Shown here: positions 39,216-48,530 of the stretch, in pieces
Layout: every line of letters starts with the position of its first letter
How positions within the stretch are numbered: position 1 is the stretch's first letter
Assembly: GCA_031769625.1 (NCBI GenBank)
Contig: JAUIMM010000135.1
Location: forward strand, 4,840,001 to 4,904,000
DNA length: 64,000 nucleotides
Direction of reading: 5' to 3'
Source: Taudactylus pleione
Lineage: Eukaryota; Chordata; Amphibia; Anura; Myobatrachidae
Program-made: the position numbers and the translations under genes
Notes under the pieces: generated by a model
The model's database searches: none
Told to the model about the DNA's origin: nothing
The model's input: only the letters and a program-made list of their open reading frames with translations

Positions 39216-40049
39216 CCCCCAAAGTACACTCCAGTCCAAACCAAAAAAAAAATTATTTTCTGTGTTTGTGAATTGTGTGCGCAGTAGCCGCGCGTGCATC
39301 AACAAAGTAGTGCCAAGCGTGCGCCTGTGTCATAAGTAAAGGGCCAGCTGGCTTGACCGTTAAAGGGTGCTGTAGCCCCCAAAGTATACTCCAGTCCAAA
39401 CCAAAAAAAAAAATATTTTCTGTGTTTGTGAATTGTGTGCACAGTAGCCGCACGTGCATCAACAAAGTAGTGCCAAGCGTGCGTCTGTGTCATAAGTAAA
39501 GGCCCGGCTGGCTTGACCGTTAAAGGGTGCTGTAACCCCCAAAGTACACTCCAGTCCAAACCAAAAAAAAAATTATTTTCTGTGTTTGTGAATTGTGTGT
39601 GCAGTAGCTGCACGTGCATCAACAAATTAGTGCCAAGCGTGCGCCTGTGTCATAAGTAAAGGGGCGGCTGGCTTGACCATTAAAGGGTGCTGTAACCCCC
39701 AAAGTACACTCCAGTCCAAACCAAAAAAATAATAATTTTCCGTGTTTGTGAATTGTGTGCGCAGTAGCCACACGTGCATCAACAAAGTAGTGCCAAGCGT
39801 GCGCCTGTGTCATAAGTAAAGGGCCGGCTGGCTTGACCGTTAAAAGGTGCTGTAACCCCCAAAGTACACTCCAGTCCAAACCAAAAAAAAATTATTTTCT
39901 GTGTTTGTGAATTGTGTGCGCAGTAGCCGCACGTGCATCAACAAAGTAGTGCCAAGCGTGCACCTGTGTCATAAGTAAAGGGCCAGCTGGCTTGACTGTT
40001 AAAGGGTGCTGTAACCCCCAAAGTACACTCCAGTCCAAACCAAAAAAAA

Positions 40050-40260
40050 AACTATTTTCTGTGTTTGTGACTTGTTTGCACTGTGGCTGCATGTGCATCA
40101 ACAAAGTAGTAGTGCCAAGCGTGCGACTGTGTCCCATAAGTAAAGAGCCGGCTGGCTCATTTCTTTAAGGGTGGTGTAACCCACAAAGTGCACTACTCTC
40201 CAGGAAAAATAAAAAAATATTTTCTGTTTTTGTGTGCGCTTTAGCCGCACGTATATATCA
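40050..40260. repeat. Diverged terminal satellite monomers at the array edge
   Basis: The last recognisable monomer keeps GTGCATCAACAAAGTAGTAG, CATAAGTAAAG and GCCGGCTGGCT but has many changes. It reads GGGTGGTGTAACCC, as the 139-bp units downstream do, where normal monomers read GGGTGCTGTAACCC. A final partial unit ends at GCCGCACGTATATATC (about 40,240-40,256), after which the sequence is non-satellite. This edge unit is intermediate between the 160-bp satellite and the 139-bp repeat inside the adjacent hAT remnant. Confidence 0.85.
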
Positions 40261-40408
40261 ATATAACATAAATGGAGGACCAAACTTTCTCCGATAAAAA
40301 TAAAATAGGGAAAGATCAAGAACCACTTCCTCCTAGTGCTGTTGCTGCTGCTGGGAGTTGTTTTTCATCCCAGAGAGGAAGTAGGACATCACTACTTTTA
40401 CTAAACAA

Positions 40409-40600
40409 TTGACCCTCCAACAGTCCCTAGCGATGAGGATGAAGTACGACAGCAGTCATTCTGAAGCAAAACGTATAACTGAGGTCTTGACTGCTATGTT
40501 GGTGTTAGACGTGCATCCGGTATCCGCCATTAGTGCAGCGGGATTTAGACAATTGATGCAGGTAGTGTGTCCCCGGTTCCAAATCCCATCTAGATTCCAC
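40409..40600 (+). pseudogene. hAT transposase fragment, part upstream of the catalytic core
   Basis: An open frame of about 60 codons contains the segment SEAKRITEVLTAMLVLDV, then AAGFRQLMQVVCPRFQIPSR. This is characteristic of hAT-superfamily (ZBED-like) transposases just after the BED zinc finger and before the catalytic core. No BED finger is visible upstream. The frame runs straight into the tandem repeat at about 40,598 and stops at 40,643, so the protein is not functional. The upstream 40,330-40,400 stretch (GCTGGGAGT ... CATCCCAGA) is homologous, in inverted orientation, to 46,340-46,425 and 46,640-46,710, which suggests it belongs to the same transposon family. Confidence 0.8.
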
Positions 40601-41194
40601 CTGCACCCTCAAAGCAGCAGCGACAAGCGTGCGTCTGTCTGTTAAAGGGTGGTGACACCCTCAAAGTGTGCAACACAAACAATAAAAATATTCTTCTTCT
40701 TTTTTCTGTCTTTGTGAAATGTGTGGGCTGTAGCCACACCTGCATCCTTAAAGCAGCAGCGACAAGCGTGTGTCTGTCTGTTAAAGGGTGGTGTAACCCT
40801 CAAAGTGCGCTCCACAAACAATAAAAATATTCTTCTTTTTTTTTCTGTCTTTGTGAAATGTGTGGGCTGTAGCCGCATTTGCATCCTCAAAGCAGCAGCG
40901 ACAAGCGTGCGTCTGTCTGTTAAAGGGTGGTGTAACTCTCAAAGTGCTCCAAAAAATAAAAAACTATTTTTTTAATGTGTTTGTGACTTGTGTGCAATGT
41001 AGCCGCACTTGCATCCTCAAAGCAGCAGCGACAAGCATGCGTCTATCTGTTAAAGGGTGGTGTAACCCTCAAAGTGCGCTCCACAAACAATAAAAATATT
41101 CTTCTTTTTTTTTCTGTCTTTGTGAATTGTGTGGGCTGTAGCCGCACTTGCATCCTCAAAGCAGCAGCGACAAGCGTGCGTCTGTCTGTTAAAG
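40598..41194 (+). repeat. Tandem 130-139 bp repeat, about five units, homologous to the satellite
   Basis: Units start at about 40,598, 40,728, 40,867, 40,997 and 41,136, giving spacings of 130, 139, 130 and 139 bp. Each reads GTAGCCGCACTTGCATCCTC, CAAAGCAGCAGCGACAAGCG, TGCGTCTGTCTGTTAAAGGG, TGGTGTAACCCTCAAAGTG, an A-rich part, then TTTCTGTCTTTGTGAAATGT. The blocks align in order with the 160-bp satellite monomer. The main difference is a segment of about 27 bp in the satellite, between two TAAAGGG copies, that is missing here. The array sits exactly between the two halves of the hAT transposase and replaces its catalytic core. Confidence 0.88.
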
Positions 41195-41506
41195 GATTAC
41201 ATCGGTGACAGCATCCAAGTAGGCATGTCAGACAGTCCGTACCTGTACTGGCAGGAAAAAGAAGCAATTTGGAGGTCCCTGTACAAACTGGCTCTATTTT
41301 ACCTGAGTTGCTCCCCCTCCAGTGTGTACTCCGAAAGAGTGTTTAGTGCTGCTGGGAACCTTGTCAGCGAAAGGCGTAGGAGGTTGCTTCCACAAAATGT
41401 GGAGAAGATGATGTTCATAAAATTAATTATCAACTCTTCCAGGGAGACCAGCCTCCAGAACGTACAGAGGGACCTGTGGTTGTGGATTCCAGTGGGGGCG
41501 AATTAA
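41195..41506 (+). pseudogene. hAT transposase C-terminal dimerisation domain fragment
   Basis: After the last repeat unit the sequence encodes MSDSPYLYWQEKEAIWRSLY, then LALFYLSCSPSSVYSERVFS and AAGNLVSERRRRLLPQNVEK. This is a clear hAT C-terminal dimerisation domain: the W of YW, the P(S)S..SER.FS.AG core and R(R)xxL.P..V are all present. It is in the same reading frame as the N-terminal piece at 40,409, but stops in the repeats separate them and about 400 residues of catalytic core are absent. The frame ends at 41,506. An acidic frame (many D and E) continues in the next phase to about 41,597 and may be the original tail after a frameshift. Confidence 0.88.
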
Positions 41507-41639
41507 TACTCTGTGAGGATGAGGATGTACACAACACTGAAGAGGGTGAGGAATCGGTGGATGAGGAAGATGAGGACGACATCTTGCCTCCGTAGAGCCA
41601 GTTTGTGCAAGGACAGATTAATTGCCAGCTTGTTTTGTG

Positions 41640-42223
41640 GGGGCCCAAACGAACCAATCATTTCAGCGACAGTCGTGTGGCAGACCCTGGTGCTGAAATG
41701 TTTGGTTTGTTAAAGTGTGCATGTCCTGTTTATACAACATAAAAGTGGGTGGGAGGGCCCAAGGACAATTCCATCTTGCACCTCTTTTTTTTCTTTGCAT
41801 TATGTATAGTTTGGGGCCTAGTTTTTCAAACTGCCATCCTGTCTGCCACTGCAGTGTCACTCCTAGATGGACCACGTGTTTGTGCCGCCCACTCGTATCT
41901 CTTAGCATAGTCATCCAGCTACCTCGGTGCAACCTTTTGGACATAAAAACACTATTGTGAGGTGTGAGGTGTTCAGAATAGACTGGAAATGAGTGGAAAT
42001 GAAGGTTATTGAGGTTAATAATAGCATAGGAGCAGAAAAACCCACAAATTCTGAGATTATAGCTGTTTTTATGCTTTTTTTCAAAAAAATACAGATCCAA
42101 AACACAAAACCCAGAACCCAAAACACGGAAGGGTGGTTTTGGCAAAACCAATCCAGATCCAAAACACGAAGAAAGATCCAGGTCCAAAACCAAAACACGA
42201 AAAGTGGCCGGTGCACACCCCTA
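41640..42223 (+). mobile_element. hAT element 3' untranslated region and 3' terminus (hAT copy 1)
   Basis: Downstream of the transposase remnant come a T-rich non-coding stretch, GACTGGAAATGAGTGGAAAT, TTATTGAGGTTAATAATA, several AGATCCAAAAC repeats, and the terminus GTGGCCGGTGCACACCCCTA. The terminus is an inverted TAGGGGTGTGCACCGGCC, a hAT-like end. The same series occurs at 46,930-47,262 and 57,127-57,475, so three related 3' ends are present, all in plus orientation. I cannot find the matching 5' end to the left; it may have been consumed or displaced by the satellite array. Confidence 0.75.
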
Positions 42224-42641
42224 ATTAAAATCGATCTTTAGTAAATATACACCTAGGTCTGCAATTCCAGACACCATTAATGCCAAATAAAGGAGCCACA
42301 GTCCTGCCCCCTAGGCTTTGTATCCTGAGTGGTGGCACCAATCATATACCCTTAGTTACAGATCTGAGGAAGATACTGTTAAAAAGATAATGGGTGCGAT
42401 CTTACATCTTTCATGTGCTAAGCCTCAAGTATGGAGATCATGCTTTAACAATTTAAATAGTGACCAAGTAAATACTTTTTTTTACTACTCTGTGTAGTCA
42501 TTTCAATTGCTTTTTAGTTATTGAAGTATTGAATTATTTGAAACATTCTTGAAGATTTTATGGAAAAGCTAAAATATCTGAAAAAAAAGTTGACAGAAAA
42601 AACGATACAAACTAGAAAGTGCTAGGTGGTTGAACATAAGC
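42224..42641. other. Unassigned AT-rich stretch
   Basis: There is no coding signal and no clear family. Immediately after the hAT end, ATCTTTAGTAAATATACACC resembles the right end of a Harbinger-like miniature element (compare 45,162-45,182), so a truncated copy may abut the hAT terminus. The remainder is AT-rich DNA leading into the 54-bp minisatellite. Confidence 0.4.
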
Positions 42642-43235
42642 GTAAGTGGTACCACAGTGTATTATTCTTATTAATAAAAAATTAATCTTATCACACTGTG
42701 TTAGTGCAGTGTGTTATTCTTATTCATACATAATTCATCTTGTGACACTAATTGGTAGCGCAGTGTGTTATTCTTATTCATAAATAATTAATCTTGTGAC
42801 ATTGTAAGTGGTAGTGCAGTGTGTTATTCTTATTCATACATAATTAATCTTGTGACACTAATTTGTAGCGCAGTGTGTTATTCTTATTCATAAATAATTA
42901 ATCTTGTGACACTAAGTGGTAGCGCAGTGTGTTATTCTTATTCATAAATATAATTAATCTTATCACACTTTGTGTAGCAGTTAATTTTTCTTATTCATAA
43001 ATAATTAATCTTGTGACACTAAGGGGTAGCGCAGTGTGTTATTCTTATTCATAAATAATTAATCTTGTGACACTAAGTGGTAGCGCAGTGTGTTATTCTT
43101 ATTCATAAATAATTAGTCTTATCACACTCTGTGTAGCATTTTATTTTTCTCATTCATAAATAATTAATCTTGTGACACTAAGTGGTAGCACAGTGTGTTA
43201 TTCTTATTCATAAATAATTAATCTTGTGACACTAA
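42642..43235. repeat. 54-bp minisatellite, first segment
   Basis: About eleven units of roughly 54-65 bp are built on GCGCAGTGTGTTATTCTTAT, TCATAAATAATTAATCTTGT and GACACTAAGTGGTA. Some units read TCTTATCACACT and others TCTTGTGACACT, so two unit types alternate. The array is interrupted exactly at CACTAA by a 1,947-bp element and resumes at 45,183. Each unit carries CACTAAGTG, which equals the extended PIF/Harbinger target consensus. Confidence 0.9.
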
Positions 43236-45182
43236 GGGCTATATTTATCAAAGTTCATTTTTACTTTAGTTTTGCTTTAGCTCACCTCAAATCGAATCAA
43301 ATCGAAGTTACAAATCCCTCTTCAAATCCCATATTTACTAAAATTTGATTTTAGAAGCCTTATCTAAATCAAATTCGATTTGGTTCAGTTTGGAACAGTG
43401 ATTTGCTGTTCGATTTTGCATGTTCATGTACACATCGAACAGCAAATCCCACTTCAAAACAAACTGCAAATCCCTGACTAAATAGAACTGCTTCCAGATT
43501 TCATTTACAGCATTAACAGTTAGTTTTGACACAGATACATGCATACATCAGTGAAATGCATGCATACAACTTACTGTGACAAGCTTAGAAAGAGTTAAGG
43601 TTAAAAAAAAAATGATGTGGGGTGCCCCCCTAAAGCAGAACCAGCCCCAGACTTTTTATAGCCAGTCCTGGTTGTGTAAGTACAGTGAAAAATTTCCTAG
43701 GGTTTCGCTGAACTATGCACAACCAGCACTGGGCTCTGAGCCGGTCCTGGTTCTGGAATTATAGGGGAAAAAATTGTGTAGGGTTCCCCTGTAATTTTCA
43801 CAACCAGCACTGGACCTTTTCTAGCAGGGGGCTGATGCCACAGCCAGGGGAGCCCTTTCACCAGGCTCCCAGCCTCAGCATCAGCCATGACCACTAGTCA
43901 GCCCAGTTCAGGGATCCCTGGGGAGTTGGAGACCTCCCCAATAAAGGGGTCCCCCTCTCCAGGGCATCCCTGGCCTAGGCTGATACCCAGGGCTATCCCC
44001 ACCAGCCCTGGGCAGTGAATGTTAGGTTGATTGTGTAAGTGTAGTGTAAAAAATAAATATGTGTAAACATTGTCTTTATGAGTAGAACTGCAGGTCCCAG
44101 CAAGCCTCCCCCACATGCTGGTACATGGAAAACCACAAGTACCAGCACGTGGGGCATTAAGGGCCCGCTGGTACCTGTAGCTCACCTGTAAAGAAATGTT
44201 TGAATAAATACAATACACACACTGTGATATTAAAGTTTTAATACATACATACACACTCACACATACTCGCCTACATTACCTGGACTGGTCTGCTTCTCCC
44301 TGTAGGCATCCATGGTCTGCATAAAATAAAACAACCAGTAAACACAATGGTTGTTACCTCCTGAATGAAGAGCTCAGACACGGTTCTAGCCTTTGTAGAG
44401 CCGTATCTGAGTGTTCATTGGCTGAGAGCGGTCAGCCCCGCCTCTCTCAGCCAATAAACAGCTCCATCCATTGAACCACAGAATAAACTTTAGTAACCCT
44501 GTTGCTCTCCATTGACATCAATGACTAGTGGTCAGGCCTGATGCTGTGGCTGGGGGGCCCGGTGAAAGAGCTCCCCTGGCTGTGGCATCAGCTCCCTGCT
44601 AGAAAGGGTCCAGTGCTGGTTGTGGACATTACAGGGGAACCCTATGCAAGTTTTTCCCCTGTAATTCCAGAACCAGGACTGGCTCGGAGCACAGTGCTGG
44701 TTGTGCTAAGTAGAGGAGATCTCTACACAATTTTTTTCCTGTACCTACACAACCAGTACTGGCTATGAACAGTCTGGGGCCGGTACTGTTTTAGGGGGGA
44801 CCCCACATAATTTTTAGTATTTTTTTTAACTCTTTCTAAGCTTTTTAGAGTAAGATACATGCATGCATCTCACTGATGTATACATGTATCTGTGTCAATC
44901 CGACCTGCTCATGCTGGAATCGAAAGCATAAAGCAGGTCTATTCATTGGGGATTTGAAGTTTGATTTGAAGTTCTATTTTGTGTTCGATTTCAAATCAAA
45001 TAATAGTAAATAAGGAATTTGTGTGTTGGTCTAATTAAAAGTACCAATGTTTTTTCGATTTTCGATTTTGAGTGCGATTTGAGTTTTATGTTCGATTTTA
45101 CATTCGATTTGAATGTAAATCGAATGCAAATCGAATGCCAAATCACATTAAAATCAAAATCGAACTTTAGTAAATTTACCCC
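43236..45182. mobile_element. Fold-back Harbinger-like element with very long inverted repeats (1,947 bp)
   Basis: The ends are GGGCTATATTTATCAAAGTT and, inverted, GGGGTAAATTTACTAAAGTT. They lie inside the minisatellite next to TAA (43,233-43,235) and TAC (45,183-45,185), consistent with a 3-bp TAA duplication that has mutated once. The inverted similarity continues for about 650 bp into each arm. CTTTTCTAGCAGGGGGCTGA (about 43,817) pairs with the inverted copy near 44,590, and CAACCAGCACTGG motifs recur in both arms. The central 43,900-44,520 is unique. I see no transposase, so the element is non-autonomous. Confidence 0.8.
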
Positions 45183-45240
45183 TACAGTGTTAGCACAGTG
45201 TGTTAAACTTATTCATAAAAAATTAATCTTTTGACACTAA
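45183..45240. repeat. 54-bp minisatellite, second segment
   Basis: A single unit (GTTAGCACAGTGTGTTAAAC, ATTCATAAAAAATTAATC, TTTTGACACTAA) lies between the two inserted elements. It continues the phase of the array that stopped at 43,235 and ends at TAA, where the next element begins. Confidence 0.85.
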
Positions 45241-46085
45241 GGGCCATATTCAATTTGAGGCGAAAACCCGTTATCAGTGATAAATTATCGCCGATGACGT
45301 CATTTGCAATTATTATCATTATCCCTACATACAATTACATTGACTTTTCGCCGGTGCGAAAAGTCAATGTAAAAAAACGGGGATAATTTTTTGCCAGTCT
45401 TTAGCAGGCGAAAAAAAGTGCATATTTGGGGTTTAGGGGTGCATGCTTAAAAAAAATAGCCTGCACCCCTGGGAATGGTCCTTAAAAATGATCAGTGTCA
45501 AAAATAGTAAAAAAAAAAAAAATAGGGACACCCCAAAAAAAATAAGTTCAATTTTGGGGTTAAAAAAAAATATGGGGAACAAGTTTAAAACTAAATAAAT
45601 TCTGGAGGGGTTCTCAAGTATGCAACAGGTATTTTAAAGAATGTGGGTGGTAGCGGCAGGTGCAATTTTGAAGAATTTTAAAAATGCACCTTAGGGACTT
45701 AAAAATATCCTTGCACACATTTTCATGTACCCCAAATTTGATGCACCTAGTTTTTTTTGTAAAATAAAAGTTAAGTGCTCTAAATCCACCCCTTCTTCCC
45801 TGTCAGAAAAAAACACCTGCCGCGGCTATTTAAAAACCATACTTACCTTCTGCAGGCCAAAATGGGGTACCCATAATGATCCCCCATGTCAGGACATCAT
45901 TAGGGGGATCCCTGGATGTGTTCCTGAAAATTTTACTTACCTTTCCGCCGGGTCCCGTTTTCGCAGCTTTCAAATTGAATACGGGTTTAAAGCGGGCGCA
46001 TGCCCGATACTTTATCCCCATAGAACCTCCGATGTAGAGCGAAAAGTCTAGCACGGACTTTTCACTCACATATTGAATACCCACC
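45241..46085. mobile_element. Harbinger-like miniature element with perfect TAA duplication (845 bp)
   Basis: The left end GGGCCATATTCAATTTGAGG and the inverted right end GGTGGGTATTCAATATGTGA are related inverted repeats followed by GAAAA. They are flanked by TAA at 45,238-45,240 and 46,086-46,088. Outside the duplications the minisatellite unit (GACAC-TAA-GTGGTAG) is reconstituted exactly. A 15-bp stem hairpin lies at 45,337-45,370 (ACATTGACTTTTCGC and its complement). I found no long coding frame with recognisable domains. The element is non-autonomous. Confidence 0.87.
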
Positions 46086-46222
46086 TAAGTGGTAGTCCAG
46101 TATGTTATTCATATTCATAAATAATCTTGTGACATTGTAAGTGGCAGCGCAGTGTGTTATTCTTTTCTTATTCATAAAAAAACTTGTGACACTGTAGGTC
46201 ATTGATACCACAGTGTAATATT
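46086..46222. repeat. 54-bp minisatellite, third segment
   Basis: Two to three decaying units (GTGGTAGTCCAGTATGTTAT, then GTGGCAGCGCAGTGTGTTAT) resume after the TAA duplication and fade out near CCACAGTGTAATA. Together with 42,642-43,235 and 45,183-45,240 they form one original array split by two insertions. Confidence 0.85.
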
Positions 46223-46298
46223 TAAAATTGGTCCAAATTGACGTGTATGCTGTACTCCACTCCATTCGTGTTTGTTGATATGGAGAACAATCAGATGA

Positions 46299-46724
46299 GA
46301 TGGCATTTTGAAGGCCACTAATTAAGTTTTTTTTATGTCCCTGTACAATTGTTTTTGACAGTACTATTAGTAGTCTTCCTGGTTCCCTTCTGGGATGAAA
46401 ATCCACTCCCAGCAGCATCAGGCATAGCATTCAAGGTTTCTCAAGAAAGACACAAACATAAATCTTAAATCTTGCATTTGCTCTGTTCAGCTTGTCCACA
46501 TAACTGTGTTTAAGTGGACAGTGGGTACAATGGCATTTTGAAGGCCACTAATTAAGTTTTTTTAATGTCCCTGTACAGGTTGGGAAATGCTTTTCTAGTG
46601 AAATGGAATCTTTGCAAAGGATTGTTTAACAGTCAATTGTTTTTTAAAGCACTATTAGTAGTTTTCCTGGTCCCCTTCTGGGATGAAATCCACTCCCAGC
46701 AGCAGCAGGAATAGCACTCAAGGA
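46299..46724 (-). repeat. Direct duplication of an inverted hAT-derived segment
   Basis: TGGCATTTTGAAGGCCACTA starts a segment at 46,301 and again at 46,531. Both run through TTAATTAAG-type and CCCTGTACA sequence to CTTCTGGGATGAAA and CCACTCCCAGCAGCA. The second copy has an additional block of about 60 bp. Read on the minus strand, GCTGGGAGT ... CATCCCAGAAGGG matches 40,347-40,385 upstream of the hAT transposase fragment. This part therefore lies inverted relative to the hAT 3' end that follows at 46,930. Confidence 0.65.
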
Positions 46725-46929
46725 TTCTTCTGGGGCAAGGACTAATGTGAATAAGTTAAATATTTTTTGTAAATGCCTCACCTCCTTCATAAATTTGCTT
46801 TGGAATAAAAAAAATAAAAAAAAATTACTACCAATCAACACTTCCTATCCCTGCCTTCAACTACATACATACTCCAACTCCCTCAGGTCTCTTGAATAAT
46901 AAAAACATTTGTTTCCTGATGTGCCATGT

Positions 46930-47262
46930 TGGAGGTTGAACTGCCACATGTGTGTGCTGCCCACTGCTGCCATTTAGCATAGTCAGCCAGCTAGCTTGGT
47001 GCAAACTTTGGGCCTAAACCGGATGAAAACAATATTGTGAGCTATGAGGTAGTCAAAATTGACTGGAAACAAGTGGAAATTAATGTTATTGAGGTTATTA
47101 ATACTTTAGGAACCAAAAAAAACTAAGTATGTGATTTTAGCAGATTTTATAAATTTTTTAAAGAAAAATACAGATCCAAAACCAAAACACGCAAGGAGCG
47201 GTTTTACACGAGGAGATGCAGATCCAAAACCAAAACTTGGGGGTCGGCGCAAATCTCTTTTC
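46930..47262 (+). mobile_element. hAT 3' terminus (hAT copy 2)
   Basis: CATTTAGCATAGTCAGCCAG, GACTGGAAACAAGTGGAAAT, TTATTGAGGTTATTAATAC, repeated AGATCCAAAACC and the end GGGTCGGCGCAAATCTCTTT follow the same order as at 41,850-42,223 and 57,190-57,475. The terminal inverted repeat is more degraded here. No transposase sequence in the same orientation is present upstream. This is a truncated or rearranged relic. Confidence 0.72.
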
Positions 47263-48203
47263 ATAACACTGCCCCAATTCATAATATGCCATACATATGT
47301 GCCACAAAATCATTATATGTCACACAGCTATATCCCCAATTCATATTATGCTACACATCAATGCCTTCAATACATACTGTAATATAAACAAAAAGAAAGA
47401 AATTCTGCACTGGAGTGCAAGTACAATCAATTATATTTATTCATACCATATATTGTCTCAATAAAAATAGCATAAGTACAACATGTATCACTATAAGCTC
47501 TTATATGCACTATCCAAAATAAAAACAAATATAACCAATACTTCTATATATCAAGTAGGAATGTGTCCATTACATAGCATAAAACATGACAGCTTAAAAA
47601 ATGTAAATTACCAGCATTCTGTACATAACAATATATTATGTTATAAACCTGTATATAGAGTATTGGCAGCTTGAACAAATAAAATGTTCTTTATATCTAG
47701 GTGATCTCAGAAAGACCACTTAGTATTGATTTGTATTGTGAATATCCGGGTAATCCTCCAAGTGTATATGGAGAATAGAAAAGTCAATAAATTATCTCCA
47801 GGTAATTGCTAGAGTATATAAGCATATCCAAATAAATGAAATGTCCCAAACACTGACGGCAAGCAGGGGCGTCCCCCTAGAGCAGGTCAGGGTAACATAA
47901 GATCAGGTCCAGCCTGACTCACCATCCGCTGATATTAGCTGACAAGTTAGAGAAGCTGTAGTTGCAGCGCCGTATTCAATCCAGTCTTAGAGCCGAAGCA
48001 CTGGTCGCCGTCGCTTTGTCAGGTATAGTGGTGCTGTGCCACTGACCACCGTGTGCCTTTCCAGGTGGGTATGCACAGCTTGCATGAAAAGGGAGATTCA
48101 ACACCGATGCTCCTTTGCACCTAATAAAGCTTGGAGGGGAGTGTGATCCGGGGCTGTCTGAGGAATCAGTAGGAAATGCAATGAGTCCTCAGCCATATCT
48201 TAA
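47263..48203. other. Unassigned intergenic sequence
   Basis: The AT-rich sequence includes short near-repeats (TTCATAATATGCCATACATA, TTCATATTATGCTACACATC) at 47,278-47,350. A more GC-balanced part follows at 47,850-48,180. I see no supported coding region. The part from about 47,900 could belong to the L1-type fragment to its right, but I could not confirm the frame. Confidence 0.4.
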
Positions 48204-48526
48204 GGTGTGTACATGCTAGATGATATTTTGCACAATTTGGCCGATTCCAAAGCATTGGAACGACAAATCGTGCATTGCCCACTAACGTTAATGTTGCCGA
48301 TGTGCGGTCCCGCGGGTCGTTTACCGTATCCTCAGATCTTACCTTTATGCTGTAACTTCTGGCAATCTCGTTAATGAGATTAATATCGTTGGTCAGATTG
48401 TTTGTAAAATTGCACAGTTTATGCAAGATATCTTATGTCCGGGAGTGCTGAAGAGTTTCCGGGGGCATTTAAGGGAAATCGTTGATGACATTACATCTTT
48501 TGTGAGTCATCTAGTGTGTAGGCACC
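48204..48526. mobile_element. Miniature inverted-repeat element flanked by TTAA (323 bp)
   Basis: The left end GGTGTGTACATGCTAGATGA and the inverted right end GGTGCCTACACACTAGATGA match at 16 of 20 positions. TTAA flanks both sides (48,200-48,203 and 48,527-48,530). A 4-bp TTAA duplication suggests a piggyBac-type element; a TAA duplication (Harbinger type) is the alternative. There is no coding capacity. The element separates an L1-type fragment from sequence to the left. Confidence 0.75.
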
Positions 48527-48530
48527 TTAA

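Larger units (their letters stand above)
1..40250. repeat. Satellite DNA array, ~160-bp monomer, about 250 copies
   Basis: Head-to-tail copies of a monomer of about 160 bp run from the left edge of the window (the array continues outside it) to about 40,050, then decay over one or two diverged copies. Landmarks in each unit are GCCGCACGTGCATCAACAAA, CCGTTAAAGGGTGCTGTAAC, an A-tract of about 7-12 bases, and TTATTTTCTGTGTTTGTGAA. Most units are 160 bp; marked variants are about 155 or 162 bp. Both strands show open frames of 60-154 codons that restart in every monomer. They are a by-product of few stop codons in the unit, and I do not regard them as genes. An array of this length is typical of centromeric, pericentromeric or other heterochromatic DNA, but nothing in the sequence fixes its chromosomal position. 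I saw no recognisable CENP-B box in the monomer. Confidence 0.98.

Noticed and set aside
392..40137. Dozens of open frames of 60-154 codons on both strands of the satellite
   Set aside because: They restart in every monomer, their proteins are the translated repeat, and both strands are equally open. No start context, codon bias or domain supports them.
1..40250. CRISPR-like array
   Set aside because: The units are contiguous 160-bp repeats with no short conserved repeats separated by unique spacers, and the surroundings are eukaryotic.
1..40250. CENP-B box in the satellite
   Set aside because: No segment with the TTCG...CGGG core pattern was seen in the monomer, so a centromere role cannot be argued from this motif.
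41430..41657. Serine-rich frame on the minus strand opposite the hAT C-terminus
   Set aside because: It is the antisense of the acidic D/E-rich tail of the transposase remnant.
47263..48180. tRNA or other small RNA gene in the unassigned stretches
   Set aside because: No cloverleaf-compatible sequence with A and B boxes was noticed in the stretches I read closely. I could not run a scan.
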